From contig OY759262.1 of NCBI GenBank assembly GCA_963662155.1, positions 12,374,782-12,438,781 of the forward strand: DNA of 64,000 nucleotides. Reading direction: 5' to 3'. How positions within the stretch are numbered: position 1 is the stretch's first letter; the number at the start of each line of letters is the position of its first letter. A program made the translations under genes and the position numbers. The notes under the pieces are model-generated. The model worked only from the letters and a program-made list of their open reading frames with translations. It made no database searches and was not told the DNA's origin. This stretch comes from Lamellibrachia columna. Taxonomy: Eukaryota > Annelida > Polychaeta > Sabellida > Siboglinidae. Below, in pieces: positions 1 to 26,409 of the stretch.

Positions 1-132
1 CCGCCCGCCCGCCCGCCCGCCCGCCCGCCCGCCCGCCCGCCCGCCCGCCCGCCCGCCCGCCCGCCCGCCCGCCCGCCCGCCCGCCCGCCCGCCCGCCCGC
101 CCGCCCGCCCGCCCGCCCGCCCGCCCGCCCGC
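1..132. repeat. (CCCG)n microsatellite at window edge
   Basis: Uninterrupted CCCG tetranucleotide repeat running from the first base to about 132. It is cut by the window start, so its true length is unknown. Confidence 0.97.
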
Positions 133-479
133 ATCCCAGTTAAGTTTGGGCCTGGTTGGGTTCTTATTTGCTCTCACGCTGAGCCTTAACTGTGTTTACG
201 CAATACTGTGATCAGAGCCAATGGGATCGGAAGAGGAGTATGCTTGGGAACCCATGATGTTGTTTCTCCATCTTTTCCAGCACATAATGAAAACTATTTG
301 AGATGTGAATTTATTTGGTGCTCGGAAAGAAAAAAATGTCGAGTTCTTCCTTGGCATTAGTGGAAGATAAGCTGCGACTGTTTAGCTGTTCAGAGAGAAT
401 GTTTTTTTAGGGCGGCAAAGTCCTTTCGTTGTTCTCGCATCAGATGGTATCCGTCCTGACGGTTTGGGGATGTCATATT

Positions 480-535
480 CATACCGGTTGATAGACCCTC
501 GAGAAGTACGAAGTGTTCGGCAGGGACTTGAACCC

Positions 536-579
<44 letters not shown>

Positions 580-850
580 CGAGCTCATCATGTTTCATCT
601 AGCAGATACTACACTGCGTCGCTAACGCTACTGTGGGTGTTTTTAATCACGAGACACCTTCTCGAGACACCTTCTCGTAGGATGCCAACCACGGATGAAG
701 AGGATCCACCCCACATTGAGTGACTACACTTCGTCTGACTCCTACCTCTTAACATGCCTGGCTTGGTTGAGCCTACCAGGGACTTGAGTCCCGGCTGCTC
801 TCCGGGTATAACGGGAGCACGCAAACCTCCCAACTGAGACAAATTGGTAG
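480..850 (-). repeat. tRNA-like SINE sequences with an internal (GTT)n tract
   Basis: On the minus strand two stretches look tRNA-derived. Around 845-770 a sequence like an A box (CTCAGTTGGGAGG) is followed at normal tRNA spacing by a B-box-like GGGACTCAAGTCCC. Around 535-515 there is a second B-box-like GGGTTCAAGTCCC, directly after the (AAC)n complement of the GTT tract at about 538-579. No intact tRNA cloverleaf is seen, so these are read as SINE fragments upstream of TMX1. Family not identified. Confidence 0.4.
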
Positions 851-1129
851 TCGTGGGGAAGCATTTTAGCTTACATATTGCGTAAGCACAAGTAAATTTA
901 ATAGTGTAGAGGAACAAAAGGTAAACATACTTCACGACGTTTCGGAAATGCTAGACCTGCTATCTATTTGATTTTACAAGTAATTGCCAATTAATTGTAC
1001 GTCCACCTGTGTACATTTTGTTACAAAAGAAGTCAACTTGAAGTATACGATATTGACACTACACACAATGATGATTCAATCAAAAAGAGAGCGGGACAAA
1101 AACAGAACGGCCACGTTGCCGGAATTTAA

Positions 1130-1299
1130 AATGGAATCCGGAAGTTACGTACGCCACGTCGCCGTTTCGCGCCTCGGCCAATGAGATAGCGCGCTTGCCG
1201 GAACTGCGAACCTACTGACTTACGTTTGTTGCCGTTCGGTTAGCAACCACTTGAAACTAATTCGGGAATATGTATGGACCAACCTAATGTCTAGGGGTG
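1130..1299 (+). promoter_or_regulatory. Probable TATA-less promoter and 5' UTR of TMX1
   Basis: The 170 bases before the TMX1 start codon are CpG-rich. They contain an ETS-type CCGGAAG at 1138-1144 and a CCAAT box at 1178-1182, with no TATA box. An in-frame TAA at 1285 makes the ATG at 1300 the first in-frame start. The transcription start itself is not visible. Confidence 0.45.
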
Positions 1300-14498
<13,199 letters not shown>

Positions 14499-14945
14499 AC
14501 GTCCCGTCTACGCCATCCAGACTCGTGGGCAACGGCAACTGGCGAAGCTGATGACTACAGAATCAATCAATCATTACAATCTCAGAAAGCGTTAATCGTG
14601 GTTTCAGTTTTTTTTTACAGATCAAGCGGCAATGTTTTGTGTAATGTGTGATATATCGCACATAAGCACAGAGCAGACAGGAACAAAATTAAATATTAAC
14701 GAAAAACACCTGGAACTCTCCACACGAGTTGCTACTGTGGATGTTCTTAACTCCGAATGCTAGCAGCGAATTCATGCCCATTACAAAGCGGTGTTTATGC
14801 GACTAGATATCGTGAAAAATCAAATGTCAGGAAATCTTATAATGTAATACAGTGATATGATGAGAGACAGGGTGACGTATAGTGGATGACTGCAACGGTC
14901 GAGGAACAACGAGCAGTGTTTCAATTGTTATGTTATTCGCATTCC

Positions 14946-14951
14946 AATAAA
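14946..14951 (+). terminator. Polyadenylation signal, likely TMX1
   Basis: AATAAA about 450 nt after the TMX1 stop codon, the first canonical signal downstream of it. Confidence 0.55.
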
Positions 14952-14969
14952 ACGTATTGATAGCACATT

Positions 14970-15387
14970 CGTGCGCAGGTGTATATCATAACACATTGTC
15001 CACACTGTATGACTCAACGTGAGCGCCGTTGTTACACGTTGTTACACGAGTGACTGTTGTTACACGAGTGACCATATGTTAACAATCTGCCCTTATCCTC
15101 ATCAACCCCTCCTCTTCCCAGTCTCCCACCTCTCCCTAACGACACCTCCGATTAAATTCCCGTTAGAATTCGTGTGCTCCTCTCTAAATACAAATACCGA
15201 GTTCAGCCCGGTGCAAACTTAACTATGTTATATGTTCTTCTGTGTTGTCGAATTGGCTGATTGCCAGTGCAACAACATGTCTGTTGTGCACATAAGCATT
15301 CTACGTATAGCACTATTCTCTATACAACACTAACAAACTGCATAGCACATCAATGTCTCAACCATTAAATTACTAGCAATACTAGAA
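14970..15387. other. Intergenic, no gene seen
   Basis: Contains only a short local repeat of GTTGTTACACGAGTGA near 15035-15070. Confidence 0.6.
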
Positions 15388-15550
<163 letters not shown>

Positions 15551-15555
15551 CCCAC

Positions 15556-15651
15556 GTATAGTCATCATCCGTCAAATACGGTTCGGTGCCGCAACAGGAC
15601 CACCCAGGCGGTTTAACGTTCGTTTCAAGAGAAACGTGACAGACGGTGTCA
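15556..15651 (-). other. Possible isolated exon with a galaxin-like motif
   Basis: The minus strand has an acceptor (CTCTTTCAG), 96 nt of open sequence including GWSCCGTEPYLTDDDYT, and a donor (GTGGGG) with symmetrical phase 2. CCGxxxY resembles the start of a galaxin repeat, whose second CC would have to be in the next exon. The (GCGT)n tract begins right after the donor. No neighbouring exon was found, so this is a weak call. Confidence 0.25.
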
Positions 15652-16087
15652 CTGAAAGAGGAAAAACCACTATCAAACATTCGTCAAAAGCACTTAGCTT
15701 GCGTGATAAAGCATCTTAGACTGTTAACACCTGCCATGTGTCTAGAAGCCCATGAATACATATGCATACGTTATGCTGTTTAACATTGCAGTCTCGTTAA
15801 CGTAAAATATCCACGAGTGGCAATTATAGCGTCCTTTAGATACGTCGATTAGAATGATCTAGGCATTGCATGCGTGTGGATGGCACTGACACTTATTCGT
15901 GTGATTCATGGTTCGTCTTAGGCTACTGTTCATTAAATAATGTAACGGAGAAAGGCTGCAAATAAAATTACCACATAACACCAGAATCTCACGATAGCTG
16001 TATTGTTGAACATACTCCAAATTCTCATCAGGAGTTACAAGCCGTTCGCTGTCAGTATTCCAGAAAGCAGTAGACCTGGTCGAATAT

Positions 16088-16635
16088 TTTAAAGTTAAAA
16101 AGTAATGATTTTGGACTTATGTACCAATAAGAATTAACAAAACAACCATTTGCAACTAAAAAATTAACAATAGCACGCCAGTGGTTTACTGAGAAAACTT
16201 GTTGAACACTCATAATCATCATTTCACAGGCCGAGTCGTTTTTGATTTGGTAAACACCTAGTTCAATACTTGCCAATACGATGTGGCCACGTTATTGACG
16301 TCTAAACTAAACGTATGCAACATATTGTGGCCTGTTTATTAAACTTCTCCCGTTGTGACTAAGCAGCTAATTTGCGTTACTTCTGTGTAAACCCAACGGC
16401 TCTTCAATTTCGGTCAAAAGCACGCGTCTCCGGAAATCGATTTCCAAGAACTGCTAGGCGCTTATTGGTCGCCATGGTCAACATGTCAGCCGCCAGGAAA
16501 ACAGATATTTGACCGAATCTCCCAATTTTAGAATAAATTCTGTGGAAACCACTACCATGATATTCTTGATTGTAGTTGCAAATGGTTAGGTTCTGTTACC
16601 TTTCTTAGGTGCATTGCCCCCAAACCATAATTTTG
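16088..16635 (+). repeat. Dispersed repeat, copy A
   Basis: Two blocks match 31360-32190 in the same order. 16110-16215 matches 31370-31455 (shared ACCAATAAGA, ACCATTTGCAACT, CACGC-AGTGG). 16556-16630 matches 32120-32190 (TGATATTCTTGATTGTA, TTAGGTGCATTGCCCC). Between the blocks this copy has about 340 bp of ordinary sequence, where copy B has a minisatellite. Confidence 0.6.
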
Positions 16636-16947
16636 TATCGAAAATTATTATTAAAGTTAACAACCCCTACGCTAAGTATTTCTACCACTTCGCGCGTTGG
16701 AGTAATAGACGCAGTGGCCGCGTCACGCACGCACATATGCACGCACGCGCGCGCGCCCGAATCAAGTCATTATACCTCGAGGACTTCGCGACAAGTTGGC
16801 ATGAGTAATGTGTTTATGACAGGAATTGACGTGTGTGCTACCGGCAATAAACCGAAAGTGGGCGTCGTCTTGTGGAACGGTCGTCCTTGTCTGGGCTTCG
16901 TCAGCTCGTATTCTCGAACAACTTGACACAGTACGGAGAGTAATGGA

Positions 16948-17029
16948 TACTACGGGTAGTACAGGTACTACGGGTACTACGGGTACTATAGGTACTACGG
17001 GTACTACGGGTACTACGGGTACTACAGGT
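16948..17029. repeat. 9-bp tandem repeat (GGTACTACG)n
   Basis: About nine units of a 9-bp repeat with small variants, next to a decayed SINE. Confidence 0.9.
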
Positions 17030-17039
17030 GTACACCTGC

Positions 17040-17125
17040 CACTGCCCGTGGGGCAGCAGCGTAGTGGTGGAGTGTAAAATCCTCAAACGAGAGCACCGGG
17101 ATTTAAACCATATTGTTGCCCTTAA
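17040..17125 (+). mobile_element. tRNA-derived SINE, copy 3 (decayed)
   Basis: CGTAGTGGTGGAGTG, then CCGGGATTTAAACC, then TGTTGCCCTT, in the same order and spacing as copies 1 and 2, but on the plus strand and with a mutated B box. Confidence 0.45.
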
Positions 17126-17129
17126 GTTT

Positions 17130-20100
17130 CACCCCACGTGCATTCAGTTTAAGTAAAGAGTAGTGGAAGTACGTTGTGTATGGACAGCGGTGTGGCTGAA
17201 TGATTCCCAGATAAGTTCATTTGTCTTGAACACGGCTGCTAAGGAGAGAAATGTAAAGGGTTTAAATGTATCCTAAAATTCATGTTAATCGTTTAATCAG
17301 AGCCGTGTCTTTATTTTTGTGACTGAATACCACGTTACAAATTTTGCATCAGTCGTGAATAATACATTAGCAACATCAATGAGAGAGACAATGGTACATT
17401 TCCATCTCAGCAGCGGTTCCTAAAAACTAGGTCATGTTTCACAAGTATGCTATGTTGTTTGGAAGAAATCTGTAAGTGGCTAGATAAAAGGTCACGAGTG
17501 AATATTATCTACTTATATTTCTAAAAACCGCTTTCAATAATATGCCACACAAAGATCGCTACTTAAACTAAAAGCTTTCTTATATCGAATGATTATTTCC
17601 AAATTTAGCGATGGAAGAAGAACTAGAGGATATCAAATGGTTTTAGGAAAAGGACGGTGTAGCTAGATCAGAAGAGCGCACTCATTGTTGTAGATGAGAT
17701 GACAGTGGCTTATTCTAACCTGTCACCTGTTGGTTATGTACATTCTAGCAGTGTGAATGTGTTTTAGTTGACATGTTTATTGCTTAGATCTCTCAATGGA
17801 CTGGGGAAGGTCTCGCTCTCTCCAAGTCGAAAGGCACCAGCTGGTGAGATGGCTAACATACGGTCACGGTTGGTGTTAAAGTTAGGGCTAGCATTTAGGC
17901 TTAAGATAATCTCAAGGACTAGGTTCCTGGATTTGGGCTTTTACCACCATCAATCACACCCTGGCGGAGGTGCCGTAGAGTTTCTTGTCAGCACTGCCAA
18001 TCGTTTATCATTAAATTACCAAATAATTTACATATATGTGGTCAGTTCTGCAAACCGTCGTCGCTGTTATTTTATAGATCATGTTCGGGTCACTTTGCAC
18101 CGATCGACCCAACGCCCCCCCCCCTTCATGCACGGCGGACAAGTAACCGTGGCACGTGGACGAGGTTGTCTCAGGCGTTATACTGTATCCAAACATAGGT
18201 GGTTATTGCTACGCAGCAACGTTACAAGGTTAATTTATGGCGACACCTGACACGATGATGATAAGCCAGCGTGTATGTGTATACACTGAATAACCAGAAA
18301 CGCGTGAGGCTAACATCTAGGTGTGTAGTCGAGCCCAGTCTTTGTGAAAATCGTCATTAGCCATTTGATTATGCGATGACAAACTCGTATTCACACCACA
18401 CCGTCCAGTTGACTTGACAAATTAGGCGATCTTGATTATGCAGTGATAAGAACGAACACATTAAGCGTGAACACGCGCACGCGCACGAGACGTTTAACGA
18501 AATGTCACGAAGACCGCCGTTATTTCCTTCAGATGGTTACAAAGCCTCTGCAAAAAAAAATGCAGACAGAATAACGTTGCATTTTGTCCGTCAAGACGTC
18601 GCCGAGACGTCAGTTACAGACTCCAGTAGCCTATACACCGAAGGCGTATTATTTCGCTACGCTCGATTACAGCCGAACGCATCAGAATTGACAAGAGAAG
18701 ATGTTTGCGTCGGCGGAATAGCGGTGGTCGTCGCTGCGTCTTTGTCGAAGTAATTTTCCACTGAGTAAGTTCATCAGTGCATTACTGTGTCCACCCGGAA
18801 CGTATTCATGTATGAATACACGGCAACTGCGCCAGCCGGTAATTGCATTTACCAGCGTCTAACGTTACATCGACCGTACAAGAAACTGCTCTCATACTGT
18901 CGGAATAGTGCCTTGGGAAATTTAATTCGACGTGAAAGGATGAATTATAGTCTCATTTACCCATGCTACGTATAACATGTTAAACGTCAACCACAAACCA
19001 CAAGAGTTATAACAACAGCCAGATTTGCACATGCATATGCATTTGGCAGAACTCTCCGTGTCGATGCAGAATTGATTGTCCCATATTATCGACTGCGAAT
19101 CTGCAATTACGAAAATTATTTGCATCGTGCTTCACCAGATGCTAATCCCCGTCGCCACTGAACGTCTTAGCTTATAGCTTCGTGTCGGATGACTGGCTAA
19201 TGAAGGCCGTAATCGTTTCCAGGATAATGCGCAGAATGGCTTAGAGAAATACAACATGAACAACTTCGTGTGTAGGCCTATTGGATTGTTGCATTCACCA
19301 TCAATTGTATGCACAATGATGGATCGTCTTACGATCGCAGCACAAGTCAAGGGTTACATAAAATGTTATCATAAGGCGCATATTATCATAGCGCAATCCC
19401 TGACACAACAAAATTAGTATCAAAGTAATGTATTTGAAATTCGACGGAGCGACAGGTCACCATTGTTCAGTGATACGGCTCTCCCATTAAACATGAATTT
19501 TTTTTTATAATTATCAATCTTAGTGTCAGTGAATTCGGTCTGTTTGAAGGTACCTGGGCTGTTTTAGTGTGAGGTTACGAACATATCTAGGCCTTATGCA
19601 GACAAGTGTATTTTTTCTGGCAATTTCTGGGTAATATGTTGCACATAAATTAATACATTGCATAATGATCACGCGTGGGCGTAACCCGACGAGCTTACAG
19701 TGTTCATAACATATTGGATATACGTATCGACGCGCTAAATCATAACACGGACATCAAAGCCACCGCAGAACTCTCCAGCGATCTCAAACAAAAATCGTTC
19801 TGACATGTAACTCAAACGACTCGACTATAATGCGCAATTATGACTGGACAAAAAAAATCAAAAAAATCCGAACCGTTGTTTGAAACCATGCCAACCTCCT
19901 GATTATGTGTAATTTGACGCTTTGTTATTATAACCTTATCTGTCAAAAACACCAACACAGCCAATACACGTCGGGTTGGAATTCAATAACAATTGGCATA
20001 GTCCGCTTTGGAATAGATGACGAGTTAAAGGTGCTTAATCAATTCGACTATTAAATTAGTTAATGCTTTTTCAAGCACTAACTGAAGAGAAAATAAAATT

Positions 20101-22670
20101 GCTGAAAAATCACGATTTTCTTCCTTGGTGAAATTTCGTAACTTTGTCATGTGATCGGCGAGAGGATGGAAGTTACGCCCATGATCAACATTGACCCACA
20201 CAGTGCTTACCATTTTGGATATCCACTATTTTAATCCTTAACAGATCTAACGACTAAAGTCAATTCTTTCGATGATTTGGAAAAAAATATGCATTGTGTT
20301 ATTAAATCGACACACTACATATTGGACACCAATGAACCGGATTTGCGATAGGCTGACTCAGTTGAGGAAGCCGTTTTAAGTGTGCGGCGTTGTATCGTAT
20401 GATCTCGCAGCTGTGAAAATCAGCGGATAAGCTTTGCGAGTTGGCTACCATTTTGATTGCAGCATAACCGCAGCAGCTGTTCTGTTGTTGATGTTGTTCT
20501 AATTAAATGCTGGGGTATTACGTAAGATACTTTGGCTTCCTACATTTACGTAAACCACGTCTACGACTAGTCGTGCAGGCGATGAAGATAGGTTCATTTA
20601 GGAGCCGTGAAATTAGAACACTTGTAACTGGTTTTCGTTTTCTCGTCAATCGAAACAGGGGAGACCGGGGCTAGTTGTATACAGGGGCAAGTTGTTACAG
20701 AGTCGTTTTAAGAAAACATAGCACACATATGGAGATACCATCGACAGTAGTTCGTGTTTGTTTCGGAATCTAAGGTGAAACAAGTAGCTGACGATCACAC
20801 AAAATATGTGAATGATCGAACGTGGGTGCTCAAAACTGAAACGCTACTGAAAATACTGGTTGTTTGCACTGATAAAACCAGGGTTCATTTCACCAACTCT
20901 AAGGAACTATATGAACCTGTACTGTCTGTCATTCATCTATATCATTGAAACAGTATATAGTCCCAGCTATAACACATGTTTTACAGTTCATGCCTCTACC
21001 TGGTGTCTGTGAACCAAACCACAGTACTTTATCCAAAAATAGATAGCAATAGAAATCAACTCGTCCCAGGTCCGTCTTTAAAGAGATAAGACCTCGTTCC
21101 GTCGCCCCTTGTAGTAGAGCAATGGAGCAGTTTGATCTGAAAGAAATGGGCCTCAGGTGATCACTAATAATAGCGTACACTGCAGTGCTTTATCAACATT
21201 TACCCGTCTGCGCACCAGTCAGAGCAATAGAAGGTATTCAACGGACGCTCTAAGATCCAGGAGATGATAATCATTATTATGTCTACATGTGTGGGAATGT
21301 TCACACATTTATTCGAGTGTTCGTGGAAACCCCGGACGTGCACAACACAACCAGGTTATAATATCAGATAATGAGCTGATGCACTCGGTCACCGACTCGC
21401 TGTTAAGGTGGAGTTTTTATGAAGGCCAAATTATGTTGAAACTGGCTATCGCCACTGTCCATGCAGGATCGTCACCTAAACGTTAGCGACACGCGATCGA
21501 CACCTTGATTGTTGTAATTGCGCACACGTGACCCCGTAAATGGGTCGCAAAGATTTTTCACGATCGAACGCGAGCGGCTGCCTGGGTTACGGCCTAGGGC
21601 CCGTTAATGGTACCAGATGGGTTGCGTTATCCGGCCGTGGTAGACGTGTAGATACGCACAGTGCAAACGCTTTCCGATGCTTCACTGGTTAATAGCACTG
21701 ATCGCGACTGCGGATTGCGGCGTTGACCCCTGAAGACAGACTGTGCTGTTTATACCGAGGGACGTAGCAGTGCCACTGGGCAAGTTGCGTAGCTTGTGAC
21801 CAGGCGTAAGGTAAGTAAACATCGTGACAAACTTGTTATTGCCTGTCGTGCGCGATATAGCTCTTGCGGGGTTGTAAAGCGGATGTTCGGACTGTGAGAA
21901 ATCCGAAATTAGAACTGGAAAAGCACTGTTCATGCTCCGTCTAGTACTGGGGAGGTCTACGCGTTTGTTGTAGAGTGCTCGTTGTAGAAGCGATTAGTTG
22001 TTACCATTCTTTGTCATCGTTAATGTTGAGGGCAGCAAAAAACGTGCAGATGTTAATAATAGACAGAAGTTTTTACAGAAAATTGCATTGCCATTACGGC
22101 AAATTACACTCTCAATTCGGACTTTCAACCAAGAGAACTCGGTTTCGAGTCCTCTTGCTGCCGTTTCGAAACTCGTGTAATTTCGTCAACTCCACGTTGT
22201 CCTAGTTCACTCAACTGTGTAAATGAGTACCTGTTTGTAGACAGTGGTGGATATGTCAAACGAACAGTCTTCGCGCTGTAATTGCAGCGAGGCTGAATGC
22301 TTCCCAGATAAACCGAGTTGGTGTTGGAATGATCAGGTCTGCCATGGGCGAAGTGTAAAGTGCGGCGAAGTGTAAAGTGCTTCAGGTCAAAACGCTTCAG
22401 GTCAGTCCTATGGACTGGATACTGCGCTATATGAGAACGTACATTTACCTTTTACCTTTAAGTTACCATTATTCGAAATTACACGAACAAATCCGCACAT
22501 TACATTTTCCAGTGTCCATGAAAATGTTACAATGGTGCCCAGTACAAAAACGCTTCAGGTCTATCCTAGAACGGTATGTGTGTTCACCAGCTTATTGTAG
22601 CCGACCATACTACCGTCTCCCGCTTTAGAATGCTCAGATACCTACCGCCCTCAATCTCAGGCATAGATAC
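17130..22670. other. Gene-free interval
   Basis: I found no conserved protein signal, RNA gene or repeat structure on either strand. The longest open frame (17768-18250, 160 codons) has no recognisable domain or coding character. The phrase GGCTGAATG-TTCCCAGATAA near 17192 recurs near 22292, hinting at a decayed repeat family. Confidence 0.5.
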
Positions 22671-22672
22671 TG

Positions 22673-22755
22673 TCCACACACACGCACACGCACACGCACA
22701 CGCACACGCACACGCACACGCACAAGCACAAGCACAAGCACAAGCACACGCACAC
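22673..22755. repeat. (CACACG)n / (CACAAG)n microsatellite
   Basis: Hexanucleotide-type repeat that changes from CACACG to CACAAG units part way along. Confidence 0.95.
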
Positions 22756-24345
22756 AAACACACAAGCGGCTCTACGAACAATCACTTCGAAACACGGCGT
22801 TATCACTGAGAACAAACGGGAAAGGAAACATGAGCAATTAGATATGCCCGTGCATTCATCTAATGGAACTCTTGTTTACACAGTGTCGTTACTATGGACA
22901 GTCCACTTGAGGGCAATAATATTGGAGCACACGATAATACTGTAGAGGCCGCCGTCTGGATGACGACCGTCTATTTCACGGCAGGTTTAGTGGCGTAGAA
23001 TTTACAAGGGTTTGTTAATGGAAACAAGTCACGAATGCCTGCTCGACCTCGCGTGAATTAGAGGTCACACCACAGTGCATCATTGCATTGGTGGCCATGT
23101 TGACGTTTTGTCTGATTATGAAAAAACTAGACCATCAACAATTCTGAAAACAAGCCATGCCACTGCCACTATGTCACCGATATTCTGAAAAGTGTGTCAA
23201 AATCACATACATTCAGTTCTTCTAATCATGTCGCAAAAGCGCCTAACCTCAAATTCGTCATTTTTTGCAAAATATTAATACGCCTACTGGGGTTTTGGAA
23301 ATGTCGACACCAAAATACATACGCGCTTCGAATCCGCCACATACTGCAATACCTCATTGTCAAATGTGCGACATTTCGAACGTTCCAACCTTGCTGGCTG
23401 AATACAGTTACATCTTAACAAAAATCACTGAAATCGGCTATATTGCATATTTATAGACATTACATTTTCAGAAGTCTAACTGTGGTCGTATGTGCACTTT
23501 TCACGGAGTAAAACAATATTGGAATTGCACGAAAGTCAATGGACGTATACTGTACTCAATGATTTTGACAAAATCCAGGGAACGCTAATAATGATTACCA
23601 ATGGAAAACTACGCCGCGACGCCTCTAGCTGCAGGCGCCTCTCGTTGATAGATGGACGAGTGCCGTCGTAACCTCGTCAGTCGGCCGTGTAACCGAACGC
23701 TGGCTTCCCGATTTAGATCGTTCTCCGCCGGCGTGACACTGGAATTCACGACTTGCCGCAGTCGGCTGGCTCTGAGTAGTGGCCGATGCCTAATTGCTGC
23801 AGTGGCGACTTCCGCATTGGCGTTTTCACTTTATTAGGAACATAGTGAATGTATTTATATACTACGGAATAGGGGTTGCAGTAGTATATCCAGGGCTTAC
23901 CCCGAGGGATGGTCTATTTATTTAATATGGTGACGGATATCGGTCGTTTCCGGAATGTGATATTTTTATTTGTAGTGAAAATGTTGTTGAGAAGCAACAT
24001 AGTATATGTAAATTGTAGGGGGTTGGAAGTAAGCGGGTTTCGACACATATAAGGAAATATGTATGTCAGGCAGGAAGCAGAGGGCGATGTTAGTAATTTC
24101 CAAGGGAAACGCCCGTGGGAGGAATTTGAAGCTCTGATTTTGGGGATTCATTGGTATTTGCCAGGGGCTTTTCGTGGCGTTTTCGTCACGTTTCTGTTGA
24201 ACTTATTCAGGTACACAAAATGAATCAATTATGACAACAAATCAAGTATGATACCTTATACGCGTCGTCTGTATGTTTTAGGTAGGGAAAATATCCATAA
24301 AGCATTGCATCAGTCGAGCTCACTGTGTACGTTACGGGCACACTG

Positions 24346-24485
24346 TATATAAGGGTAGTGTGGATGTCGTTGGCGTTGAAGTCGACCAACAGCTGTAGAT
24401 ATTATTTCAGCACAAAATGAATCACCTGCAGAGTATCATCTGGTGTACGTGCGCTGGTATTTACTGTGCTCTAGTCCTGCTCTAG
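24346..24485 (+). promoter_or_regulatory. Possible TATA promoter with a 22-codon hydrophobic ORF
   Basis: TATATAAG at 24346-24353 is followed about 65 bp later by an ATG (24417) opening a 22-codon frame, MNHLQSIIWCTCAGI..., hydrophobic like a signal peptide, and stopping at 24483-24485. It could be a first exon or chance. No downstream exon was recognised. Confidence 0.2.
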
Positions 24486-25162
24486 CCATCAGCCGTTGCG
24501 CTCCCACTCACATAACAGCTGGTGGGATGCTAACTTTAAATGCTTGGCAAATAAGTGACGGCGACAATTTATAGCAGTGTAAAAGTAGCTCAAAACGGCA
24601 AAACGACCAAAAGGGCATGACTTCGCGTAGCAATATCGATAAAGACGGGTGCCGAGCAAGCCGTCAGTATACTACAACTGTTGTAAATTGGCGTCATCAA
24701 CCGTGAGTGGGTCAGTTGTTCAACAAAGCGTGCTGTCACTACATGTGTCGCGTTGTTTACCTGTTTCCACACGTCTCCTGTCTGATTCACACAAGATAAC
24801 ATTTTATTGGCGTTTCATCCGGAACAATAGACACATTCAGTGATGCGCCGACGCCCGTTCAGAGAAGTATTTAAAATGGACGCCTGGTGTCAGACAACCC
24901 AGTTGATAACACCACCAAAACAGCAGGACACTTTAAGCAATTAGTTTCCCACATTGTTTAATTTATTACTGTTTCCATGCAGCTGTTCTGCATACAACAA
25001 AACGTAATTATTTACTGGTCAGTTTGAACATGGCACAGGGCATACAAGTTAGTGTGCGAAATTATTAAATTACACAACACCACAGGAGTTATGTTTGAGT
25101 TTCCCACAGCCATGACAGCAGCAAAACAAAGACCGAAACACGAAAACGAGAAGAACATATAT

Positions 25163-25330
25163 TACCTGGAAGTACCCTCGCTATGTAGAAGAAAATGGGC
25201 TGGATTGACAACATCAAACATTGGACAGATGGTTGACTCGAATTGGCTAGAGAAACTGCAAAGAGACGCAAACGGGCTAACCGAGGCTCTAGCTACACAT
25301 CATCTCCAACCTCGCCAGACGACATGTTCA
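25163..25330 (+). pseudogene. LINE ORF2 C-terminal relic
   Basis: The + strand reads MGWIDNIKHWTDG, a stop, then LARETAKRRKRANRGSSYTS. WIDNIK-W...R is the usual end of several LINE ORF2 proteins. Short and broken. Confidence 0.55.
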
Positions 25331-26409
25331 CTAAGTTCGCCAAACTATTGGACAATTATCAAAAACAGAAAATATTAAATATTTATTGGTACACATTAAA
25401 GCTCATTAAAGCAAGGGTTCCCAAGCTCTCTCAACCCAAGGTCCTTGTAATGTCCACTTTCTGGCTCAGGCGTCTAGCTTTGTATTTCACACATAATGTG
25501 CCATTCTCGAATAATTTTGCATGTTTACCGAGGAACCCTGGAACTACATGTCGACTCCGGTGATTAGACCTCGACTGCTCGAGCCGGTGTTGATGCAGAA
25601 TGAATGAAATGCAGAAAGAATGAAATCGGCCAACATGTGTTTATACTGAATGATTGCGATACTGCGATAGCTTATTACTAATATAAGGTGACGTTTGTGC
25701 ACTGCCAGGATATGTTTTCCTGGAAATAAATAACTGCTTATTTTTCTGAGTTCTGTTTTTGTTTCTTTTTCCAAACAGTGAAGACTGTGCCCTTATTTTG
25801 GGGGTCGCTTCTGAACCTTTCGATTAAAATTATTTGTTGCATATTTGAACTGTTGTGTGATTTGTTTACGAATGAGTACTTATTAAGTAAGCCTATTTGA
25901 GTCATTCTCCCGAAATATGAGCCAACCCAAGTTGGAAAAGTAAAAAATTCGACCTTGTTTAATGTATTTTTAAATATTATCACACGGAAGTACATTATTT
26001 AAAGTTTCAAAACCCCCAACATTATTTCTTAATATACAGAATTCCGTATTTTGTGGAATAATGTATTCATGGTCCCTATTTCATGGAGAAACAGCCAGAA
26101 CCATACACCATTATTATTATTATGATTAAAGGGTGTAATCGTACATTGACTTATCTTAAAATGTCTGAATGGGGTTGTATTTGACAGAATCCGTGTTAGA
26201 CATACAAATATCGTTGGCAGTGAAGATATATCTTGTAAATTATTAAATTTATGACCGTCCTAAATAATATATCATTTTTCAAACATATTCTGTTGTTGTA
26301 GAACTTTAAATATATACAAAATGTAAAAATCGCTAAAATAATCTACCAATAAGACACGAAACATCAATATCTTCTTGTATTACTGGCAAAAGTATAGCAT
26401 CTTCAAAAC

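Noticed and set aside
17768..18250. 160-codon plus-strand ORF
   Set aside because: No domain, no splice context, composition like flanking DNA.
20655..20700. GGGGCTAGTTGT ... GGGGCAAGTTGTTACAG, looks like a known dispersed-repeat phrase
   Set aside because: Could not define borders or a second copy in the window.
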